Shown piece by piece: positions 24,632-35,282 of a DNA stretch of 64,000 bases (the stretch's first letter is position 1; every line of letters begins with the position of its first letter). The position numbers and the translations under genes were made by a program. The notes below the pieces were generated by a model, which was given only the letters and a program-made list of their open reading frames with translations, made no database searches and was not told the origin of the DNA. This DNA comes from Psilocybe azurescens (Eukaryota; Basidiomycota; Agaricomycetes; Agaricales; Agrocybaceae), in contig JAJIRX010000570.1 in NCBI GenBank assembly GCA_023853785.1, forward strand, positions 186,001 to 250,000, written 5' to 3'.

Positions 24632-25540
24632 TTTCTCTCCGGAAATCCTTCGTTGATCTATAGACGTCCGTGGTATGTGTGAATAACCTGAAAAAGACGG
24701 CGACGTTATTAGTAATTATTACAACTGAGCCACTGAAGTTGACGATCTCATACTGGTATCCTACTGTTTCCATTTATTAATGGTATGTGAAAGAGGCGCA
24801 GTGTGAAGGCATTCGTTATGGACGAATGTTGTGGTTGAAGTTCAAAAGAGGTGGTGACAAAATGGAGATCGCGTGAATAATATGTTGAACGTGTTAAGAA
24901 AGGTGCGTGGTGTGACCGATCGTGTTGGAAACAAAAATGTGACAAAGGGCGTGGCTCTCTTGTTACGATCACCGACCAAAAACCTGATTCGTACTCTATA
25001 TTCGTACTTGGCTTGATGGCCATTGCTTTGCATGGCGTAACGAGTCCTTTTGTGGGACTGATTTGAACCATCCTTGCTTACTTATGCTTATACTTTTTAG
25101 CAGCAAAATTTTATAATTACATATACTGAACAATTCATTATGCACAATACCAAAAATAGAGAAAAAGGAGCCATTTTACTATGTTGGGGCCATATTTTTA
25201 CCATCCTGCCTCACACTTTATGGCTGCAAAAATTATAAGCTATATAATGAATGACCTGCTATGCACAATGCAAAAAACTGGAGAAAAGGGAACTATTTTG
25301 TGATGTCAGAGCCTGATTTTGCACTTTTTAGCACATTCATTACAATATTTTGGCCCTTACATTGAACATAAAAATATAAAAATTCAGATTAATGTTCATA
25401 TGAGCTGTCTATATGAGAGTGCTAAAAATTAGATTTAACAAAGCTGCAGTTGTGAAGTTATAAATGAAAAGTGTCAATTTACAAACACTGGTATAGTACA
25501 ATCAAAATGCTGGATGACAAATGCAACGGAATTCAGAATT
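24632..25540. other. non-coding, AT-rich, with a diverged tandem duplication
   Basis: The first half should contain the RecQ promoter. Between about 25100 and 25325 a roughly 125-base unit (TATGCACAAT...GGAGAAAA...) occurs twice in diverged form. No gene recognised. Confidence 0.4.
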
Positions 25541-25583
25541 CATGTTGTTAGAAATCACTGATCAAGTGACCTTGGAAAAGAAA

Positions 25584-25655
25584 TGACTGGGAGTGGAATT
25601 GAACCGATGACCTCCAGCTATATATGCCGGTGCTCTACCACTGAGCTACACAGTC
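25584..25655 (-). tRNA. tRNA-like gene inside the TRIM LTR (copy 1)
   Basis: Folds as a cloverleaf: six of seven acceptor pairs, D arm GCTCAGTGGTAGAGC, five-pair anticodon stem CCGGC/GCTGG with loop ATATATA (nominal anticodon AUA), and a weak T stem around TTCAATT. A-box TAGCTCAGTGG and B-box GGTTCAATTCC match Pol III promoter consensus, and a T-run follows within about 10 bases. The anticodon and T-stem mismatches argue against a working tRNA-Tyr. Confidence 0.6.
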
Positions 25656-25839
25656 AGTGATAGATAGGGAGTTCAATATCCAACATGCCCCCTGAAGTCA
25701 CTATCTAATCTGAAGCTAAGAAGCCCAGACCCTAAGAAGGTTCCAAGTCTTGAGTCAACCGGGTTAGAGAAGACTCAAGCCAACGGCAGTTGCTGCTACC
25801 ATGTTAGAAATCACTGATCAAGTGACCTTGGAAAAGAAA

Positions 25840-25911
25840 TGACTGGGAGTGGAATTGAACCAATGACCTCCAGCTATATATGCCGGTGCTCTACCACTGA
25901 GCTACACAGTC
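25840..25911 (-). tRNA. tRNA-like gene inside the TRIM LTR (copy 2)
   Basis: Same as copy 1 except for one base in the T stem, which restores one pair (ATTGG/CCACT, four of five). A-box, B-box, seven-base anticodon loop and trailing T-run are identical. Probably a tRNA-derived Pol III promoter unit rather than a decoding tRNA. Confidence 0.6.
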
Positions 25912-26218
25912 AGTGATAGATAGGGAGTTCAATATCCAACACATGTCATGTTATCAAAGCGATGGAAGGAGTTGAGACTTGAGTGTGGTTCCACTTGCCC
26001 ATCGAGTGTGGGAGATTGTGCCAAGTAAAACCAGGGCTTTGTAAGGCAAATAAAGCAAGAAAACTTAGGCAAAAATCATGTGCAGATTGCAATGAGTTTC
26101 CTTGATGAAGGACATGTGAGTACACCCAAAATTTTCTTCCTCAAACCATCTCCTCAGGAGGAATCCATAAAATTGCACCCACTCACCTCCCAATTATATT
26201 AGAATTTTCCTAATACTT

Positions 26219-26979
26219 CAAGGGGGTGCCGGGATCGAAAAAAAAGTACCGGGGGTCGATTTTTTTTCTAAGGCCAACTCTAGGTACCCTCCCCCCCACG
26301 TAACCAGGCACACTTCCAAATATAGTAATTATTAGTAATATGACATCAACGGCGACACGCTTTCCACCTCTGCCTCGACCTGATACCTCGCACTAGTGAC
26401 ATATTCGTCTTCCTTTTCCTTTCTTTGTCGCGTTTTTAGTCTTGGCGTTCTGACAATGACTCTTTCCTAGATGCTGATCAAAGTTTTTGAGCCCACCAGT
26501 GCCGCAGTCAACACGCTGTATTGCATTCTGGGCATACAATGAACCCATCTGCATCAAGCACGGGGCCGTTCAGGGGTGCATTCTCCTGCATACCATGTCA
26601 ATATTGTTTATCAGTATGGTACTGTGTTGTAATACATGCCTGAGGTGATGAGTCCATAGCGAGAGGTATGATATATGAGCCAGTGGACCACGACGAGGAC
26701 GAGGACGACTTAGCTAGCTGAGCAAAAATATTAATTTCCTTCCATAATAAGCAATAAATGTGAAATAAATCAAAAATAAATTCAATTCTCAGTACAGATC
26801 TTTTATTCCATGAGTTTCAGTACAAGAAACATCATTTGTACTTCTGTAATGCAGTCTAGCACACTAAAATCAAGGTTCTGAGGCCCTGTGCTGGAGGGTT
26901 CCAAAAAAAATTTGGCGGCCTGGGGCCTACCCCCCCCTCCTACCCCCCGGTCTGGGTTTTCGATCCCGGCACCCCCTTG
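26219..26979. mobile_element. Non-autonomous TIR DNA transposon, 8-bp TSD
   Basis: A 761-bp element bounded by inverted repeats of about 23 bases (left end CAAGGGGGTGCCGGGATCGA, right end its complement) and flanked by an 8-bp duplication TAATACTT at 26211-26218 and 26980-26987. An 8-bp duplication and CAAGG termini fit hAT or Zisupton/KDZ families; which one cannot be told without a transposase. The interior near each end holds runs of A/T and C, and the middle keeps a zinc-finger-like remnant on the minus strand. Confidence 0.8.
26393..26560 (-). pseudogene. Remnant of a zinc-finger domain inside the TIR element
   Basis: Minus-strand frames give FIVCPECN, then after a one-base shift CGTGGLKNFDQHLGKSHC and a lysine-rich end with a stop at 26393. 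The Cys-x2-Cys...Cys-GTGG...His...Cys arrangement resembles zinc fingers found next to agaricomycete transposases. Probably the leftover N-terminus of the parent element's protein, or a captured fragment. Confidence 0.35.
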
Positions 26980-27019
26980 TAATACTTTCAGTGTGTATCT
27001 GTGTGTAGATACTTAAAGG

Positions 27020-27495
27020 TGTTACGACAAGTCTTTTTCTTTTCCCTTTCTCTTTTCTTTTTCTTTTTCTTTTCCTTTTCTTTGTCATCCTTCACATCAT
27101 TGATACAGCATCATCTGCTCTGATGAACTTTGTTTTCTATCATTCTATGAAACTCCATCATATCTCTGATGGACTTTCACTTCCATCTTTTATGATACAT
27201 CTTTTGATGAACGTTTGATCTGTTTCCTTTCACTTCCATCTTTTATGATACATCTTTCGATGAACAATTGATCTGTTTCCTCTATTCTTATATACATCTG
27301 CTGATGAACATTCAAACTTGTTTCAACTTGCTGTACAGTTCATAGTATTTATACTAGGAAGGATCCATTGTATTCTTTAGCTAGTTCTTGAGAATCTAAC
27401 CTCCTCTTACTTGACACCGCTTGGAACTCGCTGTTCTTGACTACTTGACTGTCAGCTTTATCCACGCACGTGAATATAAGCTTGAAGTCGTAACA
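27020..27495 (+). repeat. 5' LTR of element A
   Basis: 476 bp, TG...CA ends. It has a pyrimidine-rich stretch near the start, repeats of GATGAAC/TTTTATGATACATC in the middle, and a TATA-like TATTTATA at about 27346-27353. The likely transcript start is near 27379, about 30 bases downstream. Confidence 0.9.
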
Positions 27496-27496
27496 A

Positions 27497-27507
27497 AAGA
27501 ACTAGCT
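27497..27507 (+). promoter_or_regulatory. Putative self-priming primer-binding site of element A
   Basis: AAGAACTAGCT begins two bases after the LTR end and is the exact 11-base complement of AGCTAGTTCTT at 27379-27389 in the same LTR, about 30 bases after the TATA-like box. This mirrors the Tf1 mechanism, in which the RNA 5' end folds back to prime reverse transcription, and no tRNA match was seen. The transcript start is inferred. Confidence 0.6.
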
Positions 27508-27760
27508 GATCTACGAATCTCGCCCGCTCCCCAGCAGACGAGACCTCTGAAACCCGAAACGAAACACGGCACCACCGAAAAGCGGAATTCCCGCTACTGA
27601 CAGCTCAGAAGAAGGAACCCCGACACAAAATTGGCAGACACCGAACCCGTCCAGATAAAGCTCTGAAGATATCAACCTAGGCAACGAAGACCTATCGAAC
27701 TCGCTATACGGCTTATTATCAACCCTGGCGATAGACCAAGAAGAACAACAAGACACAGAC

Positions 27761-28697
27761 ATGGTTGAAACAAACGGAAAGAAAGAAATCTCAATCAACA
27801 AACCTGTTGTATTCGATGGAGACCGAACAAAGTCCAAGTCTTTCATGCAAGACTGCTACCTCTACATGGACATAAACGATGACATCTACAACACAGACAA
27901 GAAGAAAATTGCCTTCATTTTATCATTTTGCATGGAAGGAGGAGCAAAACTATGGAAGGAACAGTACTTGACCTCGAGGACGAAAGGAACTAGTCCCAAC
28001 CAAACCCTCGAATGGGACACCCTCGAACATTTCTCGAAAAATTCCACGACACATTTACTCCAGTGGATGAAACCAGATCAGCCATGAATGACATAAAACG
28101 ACTTAGGCAAAAACCCAATGAAAGGGTGGAAGACATCATCAACAAATTCAAGTTGTTGGTAGGACAAGCCAATCTAGGAACAGAAACGGAATCAGACCAT
28201 GCCCATCTCATAGGATTATTCCAAAATGCATCACGCCTCAACTCGCCGACAGGATCCTGTACTCCGAAGACCTTCCAAGAACAATCCAAGGCTGGTACAA
28301 AAAGCAACAACATTTGACACCAACTACAGACTGGCCAAGGTCTTTAGAGAAGAACCAGAAGAACGCAGGAGGACGCCCACGCTGGAACAATTTCCCAAGG
28401 AACAACAGGAACTACGACCCAAACAGGATGGACGTAAGTGCCATGACAGCCGAAGAACAAGCCGAATTAATCAGGAAAGGTGCCTGTTTCAGGTGCAAAC
28501 AACGAGGACATCTATCCAGAGATTGCCCACAGAAAGGACCAACAAACCAGAACAGAACCCAAGGACAACCCAGCAAGAAGTGGACCCCAAAGGAACTCCA
28601 TGCCCATATCAGGAGCCTGAACAAGGACGAAAAAGACGAACTTGCAGACCTCATGGTTAAAACAGGATTTGAAGAGAAAGAAGAAAAGGATTTTTAA
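27761..28697 (+). pseudogene. gag of element A (capsid and zinc knuckle, frameshifted)
   Basis: Starts MVETNGKKEISINK at 27761. The capsid-like part includes KSFMQDCYLYMDIN and KLWKEQYL. A single base is missing near 28030 compared with element B, moving the frame, and further shifts follow. The C-terminal part has one zinc knuckle, CFRCKQRGHLSRDC, then a basic/acidic tail to the TAA at 28695-28697. Gag would package the RNA into virus-like particles. The broken frame means no full product. Confidence 0.8.
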
Positions 28698-28777
28698 AGT
28701 GGAGAAACAGGACGACGTCTGTCTCTCCTTATCTGAAGATACAATCTGTACTTACAGCAACAATCGAGAATAAAACT

Positions 28778-31700
28778 ATGCTTTTACCAGTTTCATTCCC
28801 CACCAAGAAACAGAATGGCTCACAAATCGTCAAACCTCTGCACTCTTAGACTCAGGAGCAGGAGGGAAATTCATTGACCAGAACTATGCACAAAAACTTG
28901 GACTCAGAACCCAACCCTTGGAAAAACCAATCCGGGTTTATAACGTAGACGGAACCCCGAACAAGAAAGGAACCATCTCGTCATTTGTAGACCTGGACCT
29001 AAAGGTTGGAAACCGGAACCATCGGGAACAATTACTGGTCTCTGGGCTAGGAAAACAGAAAATTATTTTAGGATTCCCTTGGCTACAGGAAAAGAATCCA
29101 GGAATCAACTGGCAGAACGGACAGATAACTTGGAAACCACATCAAGGGCCTACGATAAATCAGACCACCATTGAAGAAGAAACAGATGAACGAACACCAA
29201 CAATCGAGACTACCCACCCATTGGAGGAATTGAATCGTTAGTCATCCGATATATCGGGATGCAAATGAAGACGAAATAAAAGAAACTTGGCTTAACACCA
29301 AAATCACAACCTCACAGACGCTGGCCCAACAATATGAACCAGAGAAACCGACAAGACCTCTCCATGAAATCGTTCCCCCAGAATATCAATCATATATGGA
29401 CCTTTTCGATAAACAAGCGGCAGACCGATTCCCGGAACCAAGACCATGGGACCATAAAATTGAGTTAAAAGAAGGATTCATACCAAAGAAATTCAAGGCA
29501 TACAATATCACACCGGCAGAACAAACAGAACTGGACACCTGGACAAAGGAACAATTGGACAAAGGATACATTCGACCCTTGGAATCACCTATGGCATCTC
29601 CCTTCTTCTTTGTATCAAAGAAAGATGGAAAGCTTAGACCTTGTCAAGACTACAGGTATCTGAACGACTGGACGATCAAGAACGCTTACCCACTACCACG
29701 GATTACGGAACTTATGGACAAATTGAAAGGCGCAAAATTCTTCACCAAACTAGATATCCGATGGGGCTACAACAACATCAGGATAAAAGAAGGTGATCAA
29801 TGGAAAGCAGCATTCAAAACCAACCGAGGACTTTTCGAACCAACTGTAATGTTCTTTGGCATGTGCAATTCCCAGCAACCTTCCAATCCATGATGGACTC
29901 AATCTTCGAAGACATGATATCACAATACTTTGTAATCATCTATATGGACGACATTCTAATCTTTGCGAAAGATCGAGAGGAATTGGAAAAATACACCAAA
30001 ATGGTTCTACAACGACTCCGAGAAAATGATCTCTATCTCAAACCGGAAAAATGCTCTTTTTCTCAAGGAAAAGTGGAATATCTCGGAATGATTGTTGAAG
30101 CAGGAAAAATCTCTATGGATCCAACAAAACTCAAAGGAATTCAAGACTGGCCAGCACCTACTACTCTCAAACAAGTCCGATCGTTCCTGGGCTTTGGGAA
30201 CTTCTACCGAAAATTCATCCGGAAATTCTCTGAAGTAGCTCGACCTCTAAATGAACTCCTGAAGAAAGACAAAGGATTTCTATGGAATGACACAACTCAA
30301 GCTGCCTTTGATGAACTGGAAGAAACGATTCACGGAAGAACCGGTACTCTTGATGCCCGACCCTGCCAAACCATTTCAAATCGAATCTGACGCTTCAAAA
30401 TATGCCTCCGGAGCAGTCCTTACTCAACTGGACGGAAATGGCGAAAGACACCCATGCGCATTTATATCAAGAACGTTCTCTCCAACCGAAAGAAACTACG
30501 AAATCTACGACAGGGAATTACTGGGAATAATCAGATCATTACAGGAATGGAGACACTACATCCAAGGATCAGAACACACGACTACGGTATATTCAGATCA
30601 CAAGAATTTGACATATTTCAGATCGGCCCAAAATCTAAACCGACGACAGGCGCGTTGGTCTCTGTATGTCTCAGAATTCAATCTGAAGTTGGTACATCTA
30701 CCTGGAAACAAAATGATTCAATCCGATACCCTTTCAAGACGCCCGATTTCACCCCAGAAGAAGACCACGACAATGAAAACATCACCTTACTTCCAGAAAA
30801 GCTTTTCATTGACTTAATCGACGCCGAGTTACAGGAAAGAATTGCCAATGCGAACGAACTGGACCACAACGCAGCAGAAGCAATGAAAACCCTATTAGAA
30901 GGAGGACCACCAAATGCACGACACGACCTCAGAGAATGGAAAACAGAGAACGTGAACGGCAAAACTATCTTATACTACCAAGGACGAGCCTACATTCCAA
31001 AAGATCAAACCCTACGGAAAGACATAGTCAAATCATATCACGACCCTATCTCAGCTGGACACCCTGGAGAATTAGAAACATTCAATTCGGTAAAACAACA
31101 CTACTGGTGGCCAGGATTACGATCATTTGTCAAGCAATACGTGAAAGGATGTGCCGCCTGCCAACAGTTCAAAATAAATCGACATCCCTCTAACCCATCA
31201 TTCATACCGATACCTGGACCAAAGTCAGCCCGACCCTTTGCAGACAGTGCTATGGACTTCCTTACAGACCTTCCACCAATCCTGGACAAGCAAGGAGAAG
31301 TTGAATTTGATGCGATTCTAAGCATCACCGATCACGGGAACACAAAAGGACTTATCCTTATTCCATGCCGAATGAAAGGACTGGATGCCGAAAAGACTGG
31401 CAAACTCTTACTGGACAATCTCTACAAAAGGTTTGGACTACCAGACAGCCTCACATCAGATCGAGACCCCAGATTTGCCGCTGAATCATTCAAAGAGCTA
31501 ATGAAACTCCTTGGAGTAAAATCAAAATTTTCAACTGCTTATCACCCTCAAACAGACGGAACAACAGAACGATATAACCAAGAGATCGAAGCCTATCTAT
31601 CCATATACTGCTCGTCTCACCCAGAAGACTGGCACGAACGACTTGGGACCCTTGAATTCACTCACAATAACCGAAGACATGCGGACAGACAGAGAACACC

Positions 31701-32264
31701 ATTCGAATTAATTCTCGGATACTCCCCATTGCAATTCCCACTGCATTCGAACACACCAAGTTTCCTTCAGTAGAAGAAAGACTGAAGTATCTTCAAAAGG
31801 ATCGAGAAGAAGCCCTAGCAGCCCACGAACTAGCCCCGGACAAGGATGGCTGAAAGAAAAACTCGAACTTCACACCGTTCATCCAAGGACAAAGAGTTTG
31901 GCTAGAAGTGACAAATTTACAGACAAATTATCACAAGAAAATGGCACCAAAACGAGAAGGACCCTTCAAGATCAAAGAAGTCTTAGGACCCCTAACTTAT
32001 CGACTGGAACTCCCCAAAGGATGGCTCATTCACGATGTATTCCATGCGACACTTCTTAATCCATACCACGAGACTGAAACACATGGACCCAATTTCATTC
32101 GACCGCCACCAGAGATATTAAACGAAGAAGAACATTGGGAAATAGAGACGATTCTCAAACATCGAAAAAGAGGAAGAGGATACCAATACTACGTCAAATG
32201 GAAGGACTATCCGATCACCGAAGCAACGTGGGGAACCGGCTTCGGTCTTTGAAGAAACCGGTAA
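28778..32264 (+). pseudogene. pol of element A: protease, RT, RNase H, integrase, chromodomain
   Basis: A likely pol start ATG (MLLPVSFPTKK) at 28778 follows the gag stop by about 80 bases. Domains in order: aspartic protease with LLDSGAGG (about 28846); reverse transcriptase with [25 protein letters not shown] and YMDD (about 29941); RNase H with SDASKYASG and DHKNLTYF; integrase with an HHCC finger ending CAACQQFK and the DDE residues in AMDFLTD, TSDRDPRF and TTERYNQE; and a C-terminal chromodomain, YYVKWKDYP. Frame changes near 28839, 29870, 30325, between RNase H and integrase, and at the end of the chromodomain disrupt it. The RNase H/integrase shift is shared with element B; the others are not. 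Confidence 0.85.
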
Positions 32265-32328
32265 CGTAAATCTTACAGACTTACCGAACACGTCACAAGC
32301 TGTAAAAAGACCACCAACTACACAAACT

Positions 32329-32850
32329 TTGATCATCCTGACCATCCTGATGCCTCGCCTCCTCCGACGTATCGCCTCTTCTTTCACTCCGAAACTCCGG
32401 AAACAAACCAACTCGAAACCCCAATCTTTGATACCCCTTTGGCCGATCAGACTGTGGAAGAGCTTGAGACTCTGCGAAAAGAAATTCTCACCGCATACAA
32501 AGAAACGATTGATCAGAAGGAGACGGCAAAACAAAACTACCGCCCAGCCGCTGCTAAATCTGCCCACTACCAAGCCAGATCTCTATGCCTCAAGTTAAAT
32601 CTGGTCGAACGAGAACTCCATCGACGCCTTCCACTGATCGCCAAAGTAGTTAAAAGGCCAAGTCGTTCTACCTCTAAACCATACCTCCAACTACCAAAGC
32701 AACGCAACATGTCTTTCATCAATACCCCTGCCGCTTCTTCCTCTTCTACCCCTGCCAACTCACATCTACGAGACAAACGACCTGCCGTGGCCTCGTTACA
32801 CTCAAACACTTTCAACATTTGAAGCCCTAGACCTCTTCACCGACAACGCC
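32329..32850 (+). pseudogene. Post-pol reading frame(s) of element A
   Basis: After the chromodomain, 32439-32822 encodes a helical, charged region (VEELETLRKEILTAYKETID, AKVVK) that runs by frameshift into MSFINTPAASSSSTPANS. In elements B and C these are two separate frames. Gag-pol chromoviruses usually end at pol, so the segment is unusual. No known domain here; element C has zinc knuckles in the matching second frame. Confidence 0.55.
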
Positions 32851-32951
32851 GGAATCGCAAACACCACAGGCTAACCATACAGAAACTAATGAACTCGTAC
32901 AAGTATTAGACTTCACTCCTTCTGAGGCATAAGGAGTGTAGTACGGGGTAA

Positions 32952-33429
32952 TGTTACGACAAGTCTTTTTTCTTTTCCCTTTCTCTTTTCTTTTTCTTTT
33001 TCTTTTCCTTTTCTTTGTCATCCTTCACATCATTGATACAGCATCATCTGCTCTGATGAACTTTGTTTTCTATCATTCTACGAAACTCCATCATATCTCT
33101 GATGGACTTTCACTTCCATCTTTTATGATACATCTTTTGATGAACGTTTGATCTGTTTCCTTTCACTTCCATCTTTTATGATACATCTTTCGATGAACAA
33201 TTGATCTGTTTCCTCTATTCTTATATACATCTGCTGATGAACATTCAAACTTGTTTCAACTTGCTGTACAGTTCATAGTATTTATACTAGGAAGGATCCA
33301 TTGTATTCTTTAGCTAGTTCTTGAGAATCTAACCTCCTCTTACTTGACACCGCTTGGAACTCGCTGTTCTTGACTACTTGACTGTCGGCTTTATCCACGC
33401 GACGTGAATATAAGCTTGAAGTCGTAACA
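32952..33429 (+). repeat. 3' LTR of element A
   Basis: 478 bp, nearly identical to the 5' LTR. The small number of differences shows the insertion is fairly young. Immediately followed by the second copy of the target duplication AAAGG. Confidence 0.9.
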
Positions 33430-33949
33430 AAAGGTCTCCTTCTAGCCTCTTACTAGTGAGTCAACTATGCTACAACACATGCTCAAGGTGACTATATAGG
33501 CTAACCACAACATAACACATCTGGCTGAGTCGTGGTCTCAACTTCAAGTGGCATAGGATCACATGACCTGAACCCTATGTAGTCACTTTCACCACACGGA
33601 ATCACGAGATTCTGGCTCCTCAAATCATCTGACTCGCCCGATTACAAAGCGCATCATTCGGCAAAAAATAACTCGGGAGAAGCCGGTTTTACAAAAGCAA
33701 TTCACGCTCACGTCCACGTTATTAAAGACAAAACAGGAAATATATTCACACAAAGATAGATTCTTGACATTGCGCCCTCGCTGGGTCCCTGTGTAAAGAA
33801 CGAGTCTTTACTTACGTGAAAGGACTCGTAACCAGGATGCGCATAGTTTCATTAAAGGTGTTGGATTTGGCGTACTTATGTACTGAGGTCTACTGGGGTC
33901 TACAGATCTGATGCCGTCGTTGATGATCAGGTCAAGATCAGGAATGCTA
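33430..33949. other. intergenic next to element A
   Basis: About 500 bases between the LTR element and the duplication copy 2. No feature recognised. Confidence 0.4.
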
Positions 33950-34502
33950 GAAATCGTATTAGGAGCTGACTGTGGTACGTCGGGGCTCTTTGGCTTAACA
34001 AATTGATTCTGAATAACAGGATGCGACCAATATCCGTCTCACAGGCCAGACAGACAATCCTTATCGAATCGGTTAGATCCCTTCCTCCCACGTGACGTCT
34101 GTTGTGTTCATATTCATGTTCATGTTCCATGGGACCGCGATGGGCAGCGTGAGAGTAGTTTCCATTGAATCCATACTTCATCACAAACGCTCTTTTGCGT
34201 GCCAACCATGGGCAAGGGTAGAGGATCCTCCATCCTCACTGCCCAATCAAAAGTGTCCAAAAACAATATCGGGCGCTCGGCCGCAAGTGATTGGTCAATT
34301 TTAGAGTTCTTTCAACAAATCTAATCCTTCGATTGTCCATAGTCTGGCCTGGGCTGTGTACTCGGTGTCGTCCTTTGTTTCCGACAAACGAGTGGCTTGG
34401 TCACGATTTTGATGCTGTCAACACATGACATAATCTTACTGCTCGGCAGACTTCGGCAGTCTCTTGACCTTGCAAACCATTAACCTCGATATAATCACAC
34501 TG

Positions 34503-34905
34503 GATGACTTCCCGTAGACTTTTAGTGTACGTCTGGTGCCAATAGAACACACCAGATTCCACTTGCCGGAGATGCCGGAGATGCCATCAAAAAGTATTTT
34601 GCGATTTGAGGAGTTCTAAAATAATAATCTGGGATGGGGTCGGGAGGCCGTTCTAAATACTTTTTGCAGTTTTTCGTACACCAGAATACAAGCCATCAGA
34701 TGAGTTGCCATAAAGGGACAGCTCACCTGACTGCCATCACCCGATCCACGATGTAGTCGTCTGTTTCCGAAAATAAATTTATAGTCTGGTGTATGCGGGC
34801 TACGGATCTGGTGTATGTGCATTATTTTTGGACCGTTAATAATTTTAATTATTCTGGTGCATTTATTGGCACCAGACATACACTAAAAGTCTACGGGAAG
34901 TCATC
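34503..34905. mobile_element. MITE with 42-bp terminal inverted repeats
   Basis: A 403-bp insertion whose ends (GATGACTTCCCGTAGACTTT and onward) are inverted repeats over about 42 bases with one mismatch. It is flanked by a likely 5-bp duplication CACTG at 34498-34502 and 34906-34910. The other copy of the surrounding duplication, near 9535, has the uninterrupted site with one CACTG, so insertion followed the duplication. The interior has several TCTGGTG(T/C) motifs and no coding capacity. Family unassigned. Confidence 0.85.
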
Positions 34906-35282
34906 CACTGTATGAAGAATATTCGACGACAAGCAACGGCATCTTAAACACCCTCCAAACCTGCACGACAAATATTCTATGATATGAGCATTGCAGTTTC
35001 CCCCTTTTTCTCACCGAAATCGCCAGATGCGATATCATGAGAGTCTTCGTGCCGTTTATGCGTATAGTGGGCGCATTGTCTGGCAGGAATTACCATATTT
35101 AGACCTCAAAACTGGATGAAGGCCTCGAGGCTGCCTCACGGTGATTACAAAAGGGTAACTTTCAGACGCTCCCAAAATGATATGTGCACTGTGGCGGGCT
35201 TGCCAAGAACTTGCTGAAAGGTGAGTGTGTATAAAAGAGCATGGTTAACTATCATTTTTCTCATCTTGATTCCCCTTAAATC

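Larger units (their letters stand above)
25546..25941 (-). mobile_element. TRIM (miniature LTR retroelement) with tRNA-like LTRs
   Basis: Two 140-bp direct repeats (25546-25685 and 25802-25941) differ at a single base and start TGTTAG and end CCAACA. They flank a 116-bp interior with no coding capacity. The whole is bordered by a 5-bp duplication CATGT at 25541-25545 and 25942-25946. On the minus strand a primer-binding site follows the first LTR (TGGTAGCAGC, close to the complement of an initiator-Met tRNA end TGGTAGCGCC) and a purine tract (CTTCAGGGGGCA) precedes the second, fixing the orientation. Being non-coding, it needs proteins from another element; its PBS and tract resemble Ty1/copia types. 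Each LTR contains a tRNA-like gene. Confidence 0.85.
27020..33429 (+). mobile_element. Ty3/gypsy chromovirus, element A (full length, frameshifted)
   Basis: 6410 bp with LTRs of 476 and 478 bp beginning TGTTACGACAAG and ending GTCGTAACA, and a 5-bp target duplication AAAGG at 27015-27019 and 33430-33434. Order: LTR, self-primer site, gag with zinc knuckle, protease, reverse transcriptase, RNase H, integrase, chromodomain, post-pol frame, LTR. The chromodomain and this order place it in the Tf1/sushi-like chromoviruses. Several one-base indels break gag and pol. It is nearly identical to element B but in the opposite orientation. Confidence 0.92.

Noticed and set aside
25584..25911. Two ordinary nuclear tRNA-Tyr genes
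   Set aside because: Nominal anticodon AUA, T-stem mismatches, no intron, and both lie at the same place within LTR-like repeats with TSDs.
30678..30962. Antisense ORFs within the chromoviruses, repeated in A and B
   Set aside because: They are shadows of pol; being present in both copies only reflects copy identity.
32952..33429. Pyrimidine-rich ORFs near 32950-33150 (PFSFLFLFLF type) as membrane proteins
   Set aside because: These are translations of the LTR pyrimidine tract, repeated in every LTR of the window.
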